Positions 1 to 6,540 of a stretch of 13,744 nucleotides of DNA are shown here, in pieces. Positions within the stretch are counted from its first letter, which is position 1. Every line of letters starts with the position of its first letter. The position numbers and the translations under genes are program-made. The DNA is from Pseudomonadota bacterium. Its GTDB lineage: Bacteria > Bdellovibrionota > Bacteriovoracia > Bacteriovoracales > Bacteriovoracaceae. A model generated the notes under the pieces. That model ran no database searches. It had not been told where the DNA came from and was given only the letters and a program-made list of their open reading frames with translations. The stretch is from the NCBI GenBank assembly GCA_021299675.1, contig JAJTIF010000148.1, positions 1-13,744 of the forward strand. The letters are read 5' to 3'.

Positions 1-2
1 AC

Positions 3-1421
3 GCAGATACCACCAGACTTTCTCAGCTTTCTCAGAGCACTCCCAGTGCGGCCCTTAAAATGCTCCATCAGGTGGATGTCCTCGCTCTCTCGATTTTAAA
101 ATCAAAAGTGCCAGACATCTTTCGACTCTCAGTCGAGATTCAAAGCGTTCTCGCCCGCGGTGATAAAGTCTTTCTGGTTGGGTGTGGGGCGACAGGTCGC
201 TTAAGCCTGGTGCTAGAAACTTTAAGCCTTCAAATGAATCACTATAAAGGACAGATCATCTCGCTCATGGCCGGAGGGGATTTTGCTCTTATCCGCTCGG
301 TGGAGAGCTTCGAAGATCACGCCTCCTATGGGGCGCGCCAACTCATGGGCTTAGGATTTAAACCAGGTGATCTGCTCTTGGCCATTACTGAAGGCGGGGA
401 GACTCCCTTTGTGATTGGAGCCTGCAATCAAGCGGCTGAAGTGTCGCGCCAGTCGCCGTGGTTTCTTTACTGTAACCCTGACTCGGCCTTGATGGGACTG
501 CAGCGCTGTCGTGAGGTTCTTGAGAACGGCCATATCCAAAAACTTAATCTGACTTGCGGACCCATGGCCCTGACCGGCTCCACTCGCATGCAGGCTTCGA
601 GCGTGCAGATGTTTGCCGCGGGCCTGGCGCTTTTGTATCAATGGACGAGTGCTAGTGAGTTGAGTGCTAAACTCGACTCCTATCTAGATTTTCACCAGCA
701 CACAGATGTCACCTTGATCGAGTCTTTTGTTTTGGCCGAAGCCCTGGATCACGAAAAAAATGTGCTCACGACCTATTTGAGTCACCGTGATCTTGCGATC
801 TCTGTCTTGACTGACACCACAGAGCGCGCTCCGACCTTCTCCCAGCCTGGCTTTGAGAATGATTTCTTCCCGGCGAAAATCTCTCCGATCTATTTAAGTG
901 TGCAGGGGACCCACAGCGCCGCTAAGGCCTGGCAGGCGCTCTTATCCCGTCCAGCCCGCTGCCTGGATTGGAGCGATCTGCCGACAAAGGTGAATGAAGC
1001 CATTTTTATGGGTTTTGATATCTCGGAAAAAGCCATCCAGAGACGCCGTGGTTCCGTGGTCGAAATCGCCCTTAATCCTGCAGGCATTGGTTTGCAGCGG
1101 GAAGGCTTGAGTGTGACGATTCCTGTCTTTTCTGCAGAGCCTCTCTTCGTGCATATGACCCTTAAGATGACACTCAACATGCTCTCTACCACCATGATGG
1201 GTCGGCGAGGCTTCTATCTTGATAACATTATGACTTGGGTGAGGCCCTCGAACTACAAGCTTATCGACCGGGCGACTCGTTATGTTCAGACGCTGGCTGC
1301 GCGCCGAGGGGTGAGCATAGGTTATGAAGCAGGGGTTAAGTTGGTGATTGAGATGATGGAGCGGGAACCCTCGAGTGCAGTTGTCATGCGGGTGCTAGAA
1401 GATCAAGGGATCAAAATCTAG
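3..1421 (+). CDS. MurQ/GKRP-like double-SIS sugar-phosphate protein (5' partial)
   Basis: The reading frame is open to the window's left edge and the upstream codons align with family N-termini, so the Met at 60 is probably internal and the true start lies outside. Numbering from that Met, the first SIS domain has LVGCGATGRL (39-48), AGGD (71-74) and LTGSTRM (171-177), matching MurNAc-6-phosphate etherase (MurQ). MurQ goes straight from its TGSSRM motif into LVLNMLST. Here about 190 residues intervene before LKMTLNMLST (368-377), as in glucokinase regulatory protein (GKRP), with a shared APTFSQ-like segment near 257-262. The C-terminus resembles the small MurQ helical domain. By recalled, ungapped alignment to E. 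coli MurQ, Glu114 is kept (E85) but catalytic Glu83 becomes L55. It may therefore bind a sugar phosphate (MurNAc-6-P or fructose-6-P-like) as a regulator rather than cleave it. The family is clear; the activity is uncertain. Confidence 0.8.
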   Translation, partial: ADTTRLSQLSQSTPSAALKMLHQVDVLALSILKSKVPDIFRLSVEIQSVLARGDKVFLVGCGATGRLSLVLETLSLQMNHYKGQIISLMAGGDFALIRSVESFEDHASYGARQLMGLGFKPGDLLLAITEGGETPFVIGACNQAAEVSRQSPWFLYCNPDSALMGLQRCREVLENGHIQKLNLTCGPMALTGSTRMQASSVQMFAAGLALLYQWTSASELSAKLDSYLDFHQHTDVTLIESFVLAEALDHEKNVLTTYLSHRDLAISVLTDTTERAPTFSQPGFENDFFPAKISPIYLSVQGTHSAAKAWQALLSRPARCLDWSDLPTKVNEAIFMGFDISEKAIQRRRGSVVEIALNPAGIGLQREGLSVTIPVFSAEPLFVHMTLKMTLNMLSTTMMGRRGFYLDNIMTWVRPSNYKLIDRATRYVQTLAARRGVSIGYEAGVKLVIEMMEREPSSAVVMRVLEDQGIKI

Positions 1422-1591
1422 TCTTCTTTCTTATCAATTTTTTTTTGCTCTTCTGACTCGTTAAGGCCTTTTTTGAAATTATTGATGGCCTGACCCAGTG
1501 AGCTTCCAAGCTTCGGAAGACGAGAGCCACCAAAAAAAACCAGGACTACTAAGAGCACGATAATGAGTTCGCCAAAACCTAATCCAAACAT
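1418..1591 (-). CDS. tatA: Sec-independent protein translocase TatA (short)
   Basis: This 57-aa protein forms the membrane pore component of the twin-arginine system, which exports folded proteins. It has the full TatA plan: a short N-terminus with a polar Glu at position 8, one transmembrane helix (about 5-20), the conserved Phe-Gly hinge (F20-G21), an amphipathic helix containing RLPKLGSSLGQAI (24-36), then NNFKKGL and a charged Lys/Glu tail. It is shorter than the usual 70-90 aa because the tail is brief. The ATG at 1591 has an AAGGA ribosome site 7 bases upstream (1599-1603 on +). It lies 28 bases downstream of queF on the same strand and is probably co-transcribed with it. No tatB or tatC is visible here. 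Its TAG stop overlaps the stop of the convergent SIS gene. Two homopolymer runs of 8 and 9 bases lie inside this small gene. Confidence 0.93.
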   Translation of the reverse strand: MFGLGFGELIIVLLVVLVFFGGSRLPKLGSSLGQAINNFKKGLNESEEQKKIDKKED

Positions 1592-1598
1592 GTTTCAT

Positions 1599-1603
1599 TC
1601 CTT
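1599..1603 (-). promoter_or_regulatory. Ribosome binding site of tatA
   Basis: AAGGA on the minus strand, 7 bases before the ATG at 1591. It fixes the start of this short gene and rules out the out-of-frame ATG at 1598. Confidence 0.7.
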
Positions 1604-1619
1604 GGTTAGGATCATTTTA

Positions 1620-2138
1620 TCAGTACACGCGACTCAGGGGAAGGGTGTATTTTCCAGGTGAGTAGTCGGCCAGGCGCTTGAGGTAGAGCTCTTTGTATTC
1701 TTTTTTTCCATTATGGGTAGAGGCGTAGGGGTAAATCGCGATCCCTCCTCTAGGAGTGAATTCTCCGATCACTTCGATGTAGCGCGGCTTCATCAGCTGA
1801 TTAAGGTCATGGCACATTTTGGCCACACAGTCCTCGTGAAAGTCCCCGTGGTTTCTAAAACTGAAGAGGTAGAGTTTGAGTGATTTACTTTCAACCATGA
1901 GTTTGTCGGCGATGTAGTTGATGTAGATGCGTGCGAAGTCGGGCTGACCAGTTTTAGGGCAAAGGCTTGTGAACTCGGTGCACACAAAAGTCGTCCAGTT
2001 GTCGGTGGCCGGGTGTTTGTTGGGGAAGCTCTCGAGCACCTCAGGAGCATAGGTTTGAGGGTAGTCGGTATGGGTTTGACCCAAGAGCGTGACGCCTTTG
2101 AGTTCCTTAGAGTTTCGGGCATGGGCTTTTTTTGTCAT
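1620..2138 (-). CDS. queF: NADPH-dependent 7-cyano-7-deazaguanine reductase QueF (short type)
   Basis: QueF reduces the nitrile preQ0 to the amine preQ1 in queuosine tRNA-modification synthesis, in the cytoplasm. At 172 aa it is the short, single-domain (B. subtilis YkvM-like) form. The catalytic Cys that forms the thioimide is C60 in SLCPKTGQPDF, with Asp67 following. The QueF signature ESKSLK is at 83-88 and the substrate-contacting His-Glu pair is H101-E102. All the residues known to matter are present, so the enzyme should be active. The ATG at 2138 has AGGA 7 bases upstream. The gene reads away from the ferrochelatase fusion across an 86-base divergent spacer and leads into tatA 28 bases later. 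I see no other queuosine genes in the window. Confidence 0.96.
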   Translation of the reverse strand: MTKKAHARNSKELKGVTLLGQTHTDYPQTYAPEVLESFPNKHPATDNWTTFVCTEFTSLCPKTGQPDFARIYINYIADKLMVESKSLKLYLFSFRNHGDFHEDCVAKMCHDLNQLMKPRYIEVIGEFTPRGGIAIYPYASTHNGKKEYKELYLKRLADYSPGKYTLPLSRVY

Positions 2139-2172
2139 GTCTAGGTCCTGTTATCGTGTACGTTTTGGGCTA

Positions 2173-2201
2173 TTTATGGCAGAAATAACCAATATTTACA
2201 A
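2173..2201 (-). promoter_or_regulatory. Candidate sigma-70-type promoter for queF-tatA
   Basis: On the minus strand, TTGTAA (2201-2196) and CATAAA (2178-2173) are separated by exactly 17 bases, each matching 4 of 6 consensus bases. The -10 lies 34 bases before the queF ATG. A match by eye only. I found no convincing promoter for the + strand fusion gene in the same spacer. Confidence 0.35.
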
Positions 2202-2224
2202 CTCTACACTACAGGAACATTTCC

Positions 2225-4606
2225 ATGACAAAAGTCAAAGTCGTGATCGGTCAGCTGGGCTCACCTAAGACAGCTAAACCACAGGATGTGCGGGTGTTTT
2301 TGAAGGAGTTCCTGGGCGATCCTCGAGTGGTGGATTTGCCACGCTGGTTGTGGAACATCATCCTGTACTGCTTTGTCCTTACCTTTCGACCTAAAAAATC
2401 TGCCCAGGCCTATGCCCGTATCTGGGATGGGACCGGCTTCCCTTTGGTCAAGACAACGATCAAAGTCGCCCATGCCTTGAAGCCGCATCTGGATGCCAAC
2501 ATCGAACTTAATCACGCTTTCCTTGTCTGTGACCCGCGCCCTGGTCAAATTTTTGATGAGTGGGAGAAGGAACCAGTCTCTACTCGCGCTCAACAGGTGT
2601 TAGTGCTGCCACAGTTCCCTCAGTATGCAGAATCCACTGTGGCCAGTGTGGTGGATGCGCTTGGAAAAGAATTTTCTCACCGAGTGAATATTCCGACCTT
2701 CACCGTGCTCGACAGCTATCACCGCGCCAAGTGCTTCATCGATCACTCGGCTCGTTTGATACGGGAGCGCTTAAAAAATGAAACGCCGGACGTGCTGGTG
2801 ATCTCCTTCCACGGGATCCCGCTGAGAAGAGTCCTCGACAAAGGGGATCTGTACTACCGTCACTGTCTAGAAACCTATAGGATCCTCGAGAGAGAGCTTA
2901 AACTTTCCATTCCCATGCAGATGACTTTCCAGTCGCGCTTTGGCAGTGAGATCTGGCTCGGTCCTTACACCGACAAGACTGTGGTTGAGATGGCGGAACA
3001 GAAAAAAAAGATCGCCATCTATTGCCCAAGCTTTGTGGTGGACTGCCTGGAGACCACCGATGAGATTGGTCACGAGCTTTTAGAAGAAGTGGAAGAGGCA
3101 GGAGGGCATTTGCTGGTGGTCCCGTGTTTAAATGATGACCCGGCCTGGATAAAAGACTACGCTCAGTTTATTAACACGACAGTGAATGGATCCGGTCTTG
3201 AGAAAGACGGGCTCTATCATAAAATTGAAATCGACAGTGATTTAAAGGTGCATATGAAAGGATTAGAAACCCAGCGACCCGAACCCATGAGTCCGGCCAC
3301 CAAACGTGTCTTGAAGCTGATGTTTCTCACGATGTTTTTGGATCTAGTCGGCTTCTCGATCATCTTTCCTATGTTCCCCGCGCTGGCGAAGCACTACTTG
3401 GCCGTTGACCCTGACAATTTCTTCCTGAAAACAATTTTCTCTTGGGTGGGTGATATTCAACGCCTAGGCGGAGAGCAGGCCCTCGCGAGTAATACCGGCA
3501 GCATCGTGCTCTTTGGGGGAATCCTCGGGGCTCTCTACTCCTTGTTGCAATTTGTGGCTGCACCCATGTGGGGAGCGATCTCGGATAAAGTGGGGCGCAA
3601 GCCCGTGCTCGTGATCTCCATCATGGGACTCTTTTTAAGTTATGGCCTGTGGTTCGTCGCTGGCTCGTTCACGCTTCTAATCCTTGGCCGTGCCATCGGG
3701 GGAATGATGAGTGGAAACCTCTCGATCGCCTCAGCGGTTGTCGCGGATATCACGGATGCAAAGAACCGCTCTAAAGGCATGGCAGTGATTGGGATTGCCT
3801 TTGCTTTGGGCTTCATTATTGGACCAGCGCTTGGAGGCATCTCCGCGCAGTTTAACCTCTTGGATTATTTCCCAGAGCTGCAATCGATGGGTGTGAATCC
3901 TTTTTCACTTCCTGCCTTGATTGCTGGTGTACTCGCTTTCATCAATCTCTTTGGTGTCATGTTCTTCTTCCCTGAAACTCTTCCTCCAGAAAAAAGAGGA
4001 AAAGGTGAAGGACTGCACAGAACAGCGAACCCCTTTAAGCTTTTCCAGAAACTTTCCTTCGATGGAGTCAATCAAACCAACATCGGCTACTTCTTCTTCA
4101 TCACCGCTTTTGCGGGCATGGAGTTCACTCTGACATTCCTCGCTGTTGAGCGCTTCATGTTCACTCCGCTGGACAACGCCAAGATGTTTATCTTCATTGG
4201 CTTTTGGATCGCCATGATCCAAGGTGGATATGTTCGAAGAAAAGCCGGGCAGATTGGCGAAGCCAAGATGGCGATGCAAGGGCTAGTGTGCATCATCCCT
4301 GGGCTCTTACTGATCGGCTTCACACCAAGCATCTGGATGCTCTACTTCGGACTCTTCTTCCTGGCCATTGGTTCGGCCATGGTGATCCCATGTCTCACAA
4401 GTCTCGTGTCTCTCTACACGCCTGAAACAGATCAGGGTCGTGCGCTTGGACAGTTCCGGGGCTTGGGCGCCTTAGGCCGTGTGATCGGTCCGATCAGTGC
4501 AAGTCTCGCGTACTGGAGATTTGGTGGAGCTGCGACCTATCTGGTGGGCGCGATCAGTGTGATTGTTCCGCTGATGATCGTAAAGGCACTCCCGAAGAGA
4601 GGCTAG
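2225..4606 (+). CDS. Ferrochelatase-MFS transporter fusion protein
   Basis: Residues 1 to about 325 form a complete ferrochelatase, which inserts ferrous iron into protoporphyrin IX in the last step of protoheme synthesis. It keeps the KSAQAY segment (58-63), LPQFPQYAEST (128-138), catalytic His196 in SFHGIP, FQSRFG (235-240) and catalytic Glu276 in DCLET. A roughly 30-residue polar linker leads into a major facilitator transporter (about 360-793) with about 12 predicted helices and motif A, GAISDKVGRKP (450-460), most like DHA1/TetA-type exporters. The frame is uninterrupted. The Met at 355 lacks a clear ribosome site, so one polypeptide is expected. The ATG at 2225 has AGGA 8 bases upstream. 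The fusion would place heme synthesis at the inner membrane. The transporter's substrate (heme, porphyrin, iron or unrelated) is unknown. The stop overlaps that of the convergent peptidase. The hemH portion is secure; the coupled function is inferred. Confidence 0.92.
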   Translation: MTKVKVVIGQLGSPKTAKPQDVRVFLKEFLGDPRVVDLPRWLWNIILYCFVLTFRPKKSAQAYARIWDGTGFPLVKTTIKVAHALKPHLDANIELNHAFLVCDPRPGQIFDEWEKEPVSTRAQQVLVLPQFPQYAESTVASVVDALGKEFSHRVNIPTFTVLDSYHRAKCFIDHSARLIRERLKNETPDVLVISFHGIPLRRVLDKGDLYYRHCLETYRILERELKLSIPMQMTFQSRFGSEIWLGPYTDKTVVEMAEQKKKIAIYCPSFVVDCLETTDEIGHELLEEVEEAGGHLLVVPCLNDDPAWIKDYAQFINTTVNGSGLEKDGLYHKIEIDSDLKVHMKGLETQRPEPMSPATKRVLKLMFLTMFLDLVGFSIIFPMFPALAKHYLAVDPDNFFLKTIFSWVGDIQRLGGEQALASNTGSIVLFGGILGALYSLLQFVAAPMWGAISDKVGRKPVLVISIMGLFLSYGLWFVAGSFTLLILGRAIGGMMSGNLSIASAVVADITDAKNRSKGMAVIGIAFALGFIIGPALGGISAQFNLLDYFPELQSMGVNPFSLPALIAGVLAFINLFGVMFFFPETLPPEKRGKGEGLHRTANPFKLFQKLSFDGVNQTNIGYFFFITAFAGMEFTLTFLAVERFMFTPLDNAKMFIFIGFWIAMIQGGYVRRKAGQIGEAKMAMQGLVCIIPGLLLIGFTPSIWMLYFGLFFLAIGSAMVIPCLTSLVSLYTPETDQGRALGQFRGLGALGRVIGPISASLAYWRFGGAATYLVGAISVIVPLMIVKALPKRG

Positions 4607-5586
4607 GGACCCATCTTGTGTTCGATCGCATGGTGAATCGCTTCGCGGAACTGTTTCCAGTAGCGATCACTTTGGTGCGGATCGGAGTTGGGAAGCTCGA
4701 GTGTGTACGTGGGAATCCCCAGCTCATTGCCTGCCCAGTTACCCAGTGAGCCTGGGAAGTGTGGGTAGTTAGAAACTTTGTATCCTTTAGCTTTTTCACT
4801 CATGGTTAAGAGAAGATCTTTCGCCGAGTGAGAGTGGTCGTGCTTGAGGGCGGGCCCATCGTAGTCGAGCATCATCAGCGGCGAGTGCACCGAGATGATT
4901 TTTGAAGGCTTGTAGCGCTTGATGAGATTCACTTGAAAGACTGTTTCGGCTTCACTGTTCGCCTTGGGGCCAGGGTAGCGGCGTTTGTCTTTACCGTATT
5001 TTTGGCTCCACAATTTCAGAGCATCTTTATTCCAGTCTTTAGTGGGGAAGTTGCGATTCACATCCACGCCGCGAGAGTTGGTGCGTGATGGTTTTGCGGT
5101 GAAAAAGGAATCAGGGCTGACCAAGGGGGCCACAATCACCACACGCTGAGAAAAATCCCAGTGGAAATCTTTAAGGTCATAGAGAATGTCGTAGCAAAAC
5201 TTCATGGGGGTGATCTCATCCCCGTGCACGCCACACATGATGAGGGTGACATTTTTGTTCTCAAGATTTTCTTCCGTGCCAAAGACCACCCAAGGAATAG
5301 GGTGTCCCTGGGCCGAGCTCCTCACGTGGTTCCAGTTAAATTCTTCGCAACGGCTTTTGCCCCACTGATAGCGATTGAACTCAGTATCTGTGCGGTTACA
5401 CCAAGTAGAGAGTTTTTCTGAAAGAACAGGTAAGGGGACAGGAGGAGGTTCAGGTGCTGTTTCTTGACTGACAGCTATCGAGGTCGCCGTTTCAGTGGTG
5501 CTGACAGTCACTTCACTGACCTCAGGTAAGGTGTTCGGTTGTGGCAAGGTGCAGCTTAGGCAAAGGAGGACAATCAAATACTTCAT
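4603..5586 (-). CDS. Exported M14 zinc peptidase, murein peptide amidase A-like
   Basis: A 327-aa metallopeptidase of the M14 (carboxypeptidase) fold. Zinc ligands are H121 and E124 (GVHGDE) and H234 (SVHSPL). Substrate-binding N177-R178 lie in DVNRNFP, and the catalytic Glu is E297 in TLELP. The spacing of NSEAET, SVHSPL, FPGSLGNW and TLELP follows E. coli MpaA, which cuts the gamma-D-Glu to meso-DAP bond of murein peptides. Unlike cytoplasmic MpaA, it begins with MKYLIVLLCLSC, a signal sequence with an imperfect lipobox (Cys12, with Cys rather than Leu at -3), then a Thr/Pro/Glu-rich linker (about 20-55). This suggests a periplasmic or outer-membrane-anchored enzyme. I chose the ATG at 5586 over an upstream start at 5667 because it begins exactly at the signal peptide and avoids overlapping the divergent gene. 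The ribosome site is weak. Substrate and lipidation are inferred. Confidence 0.85.
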   Translation of the reverse strand: MKYLIVLLCLSCTLPQPNTLPEVSEVTVSTTETATSIAVSQETAPEPPPVPLPVLSEKLSTWCNRTDTEFNRYQWGKSRCEEFNWNHVRSSAQGHPIPWVVFGTEENLENKNVTLIMCGVHGDEITPMKFCYDILYDLKDFHWDFSQRVVIVAPLVSPDSFFTAKPSRTNSRGVDVNRNFPTKDWNKDALKLWSQKYGKDKRRYPGPKANSEAETVFQVNLIKRYKPSKIISVHSPLMMLDYDGPALKHDHSHSAKDLLLTMSEKAKGYKVSNYPHFPGSLGNWAGNELGIPTYTLELPNSDPHQSDRYWKQFREAIHHAIEHKMGP

Positions 5587-5632
5587 CCATCGATTGTAGA
5601 AAGCTTCCGGATGTTTGTAAAATAGAGCATTG

Positions 5633-6475
5633 ATGAAATGCTCACTATTATCACTCCACACTTCCAACTTCGCTTCTCGCCGTCTGGCTGAAGAAGCCGC
5701 TCAAATGTCTTTGAGTTTACAAGTGATCGACCCTCAAACACTCACCCTCTCTCATGCGCCTCGGGATGTCTTCGATCTCACACTTAACCGCATTTCGGTG
5801 GTGGAGATGAATGAGTTTTATTCCGCTCTTCTTCACCAAAAGGGCTGGGGACGGCAGGTCAACTCCCTCGAGCTAAAGCTTCAGTGCCGGGACAAGGCTC
5901 ACCAGTTGCTTTGGCTCTCAAACAATGGTTTTAGGATTATTCCTTTCCTGTGTCTGCGCGGCAAGCCGGAGAGGTTTCAAGGGGAACTGCAGGCATTTTT
6001 ATCTCACCACCAGGAGTGGGTCCTTAAGATGAACCGCGGGCAGCGTGGGGTGGGGGTGCACATGCTGAGCTCCACGGCTGAGCTTGAAGGGTGGCTTGAG
6101 AGTTTGTGGCGCATGGGGGATCAAGATTTTCTTATTCAGCCCCGGCTCAAGGTCAGGCATGAGTGGAGAGTCAGTCTGATTGGAAGTGAGTTTATGTGTG
6201 TGCTCAAGCGTGCCAGTCGTGAGGGCAAGGCCAATGCCCATGCCGAGCAGGAAGTGGCCTGGGTGAAAGATCCCCCTCAAGAATTGAGGGATCTGCTAGA
6301 AGGGTTTAAGCGAGCGGCTAAATTTGACTACCTGGCCCTGGATATCCTTGAGGATGGCGACGGCCTCTTTATAAATGATCTCAATACCACCATGGGGTTT
6401 GAGCAGCTTGAGAAAATAACCGGTTACAACATTGCTCTTCTGATTTTGAATCAAAGTATCAGAGCATCCCACTAA
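5633..6475 (+). CDS. RimK-like ATP-grasp ligase
   Basis: A 280-aa cytoplasmic protein with the RimK/glutathione synthetase layout. Such enzymes activate a carboxylate as acyl phosphate and join it to an amine, often adding amino acids to a protein or peptide. The N-terminus (LLSLHTSNFASRRL, 5-18) matches RimK openings. DKAHQLLWLSNNGFRIIP (87-104) is the usual lead into the ATP-grasp fold. Lys132 and the glycine loop RGQRGVGVH (135-143) should bind ATP. D237 and D249-L-N251 are the metal ligands, with Asp replacing the usual Glu of the ExN motif. GFEQLEKITG (255-264) is the typical tail. The ATG at 5633 has a weak AGAG 5 bases upstream. An in-frame TTG one codon earlier is less likely. It is divergent from the M14 peptidase by 46 bases. 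The acceptor substrate cannot be told from the sequence. Confidence 0.85.
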   Translation: MKCSLLSLHTSNFASRRLAEEAAQMSLSLQVIDPQTLTLSHAPRDVFDLTLNRISVVEMNEFYSALLHQKGWGRQVNSLELKLQCRDKAHQLLWLSNNGFRIIPFLCLRGKPERFQGELQAFLSHHQEWVLKMNRGQRGVGVHMLSSTAELEGWLESLWRMGDQDFLIQPRLKVRHEWRVSLIGSEFMCVLKRASREGKANAHAEQEVAWVKDPPQELRDLLEGFKRAAKFDYLALDILEDGDGLFINDLNTTMGFEQLEKITGYNIALLILNQSIRASH

Positions 6476-6493
6476 AATATTCAAGTTTCCCCA

Positions 6494-6515
6494 ACTGCCA
6501 ACCGATATGGGCAGT
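6494..6515. other. Small inverted repeat upstream of the PilZ-GAF regulator
   Basis: ACTGCC (6494-6499) and GGCAGT (6510-6515) are a perfect 6-base inverted repeat with a 10-base centre. It lies between the ATP-grasp stop and the regulator's ribosome site. No T-run follows, so an operator or weak hairpin fits better than a terminator. It is short enough to occur by chance. Confidence 0.25.
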
Positions 6516-6528
6516 AGATGATTTGATT

Positions 6529-6536
6529 AAAGGGGA
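6529..6536 (+). promoter_or_regulatory. Ribosome binding site fixing the regulator start
   Basis: AAAGGGGA sits 4 bases before the ATG at 6541. This shows that the ATG, not the in-frame TTG at 6523 upstream of this site, is the start. Confidence 0.75.
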
Positions 6537-6540
6537 ACCT

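Noticed and set aside
1397..1446. A terminator for the SIS gene made of AGAAGA/TCTTCT followed by a 9-T run
   Set aside because: The stem is only 6 A/T-rich-leaning pairs with a 19-base loop, the T-run starts 10 bases after it, and the T-run is explained as tatA coding (Lys codons).
2139..2224. A preQ1 riboswitch in the queF leader
   Set aside because: I looked for the small C-rich-loop hairpin and A-rich tail pseudoknot before the queF start and saw none. A covariance search would be needed to exclude it fully.
3280..3300. The ferrochelatase fusion being two genes, with the MFS starting at the Met at residue 355
   Set aside because: No stop codon separates the halves, the frame is continuous and there is no clear ribosome site before that Met.
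3905..4279. A 124-codon open frame on the minus strand inside the MFS region
   Set aside because: It lies wholly antisense to an obvious conserved transporter, shows no recognisable family and has low-complexity composition expected of a shadow frame.
5587..5667. An upstream in-frame start extending the M14 peptidase by 27 residues
   Set aside because: It would bury the signal peptide behind a charged leader and overlap the start of the divergent ATP-grasp gene. The ATG at 5586 begins exactly at the hydrophobic signal.
6523..6540. TTG at 6523 as the start of the PilZ-GAF regulator
   Set aside because: A strong AAAGGGGA site lies between this TTG and the ATG at 6541, correctly spaced for the ATG only.
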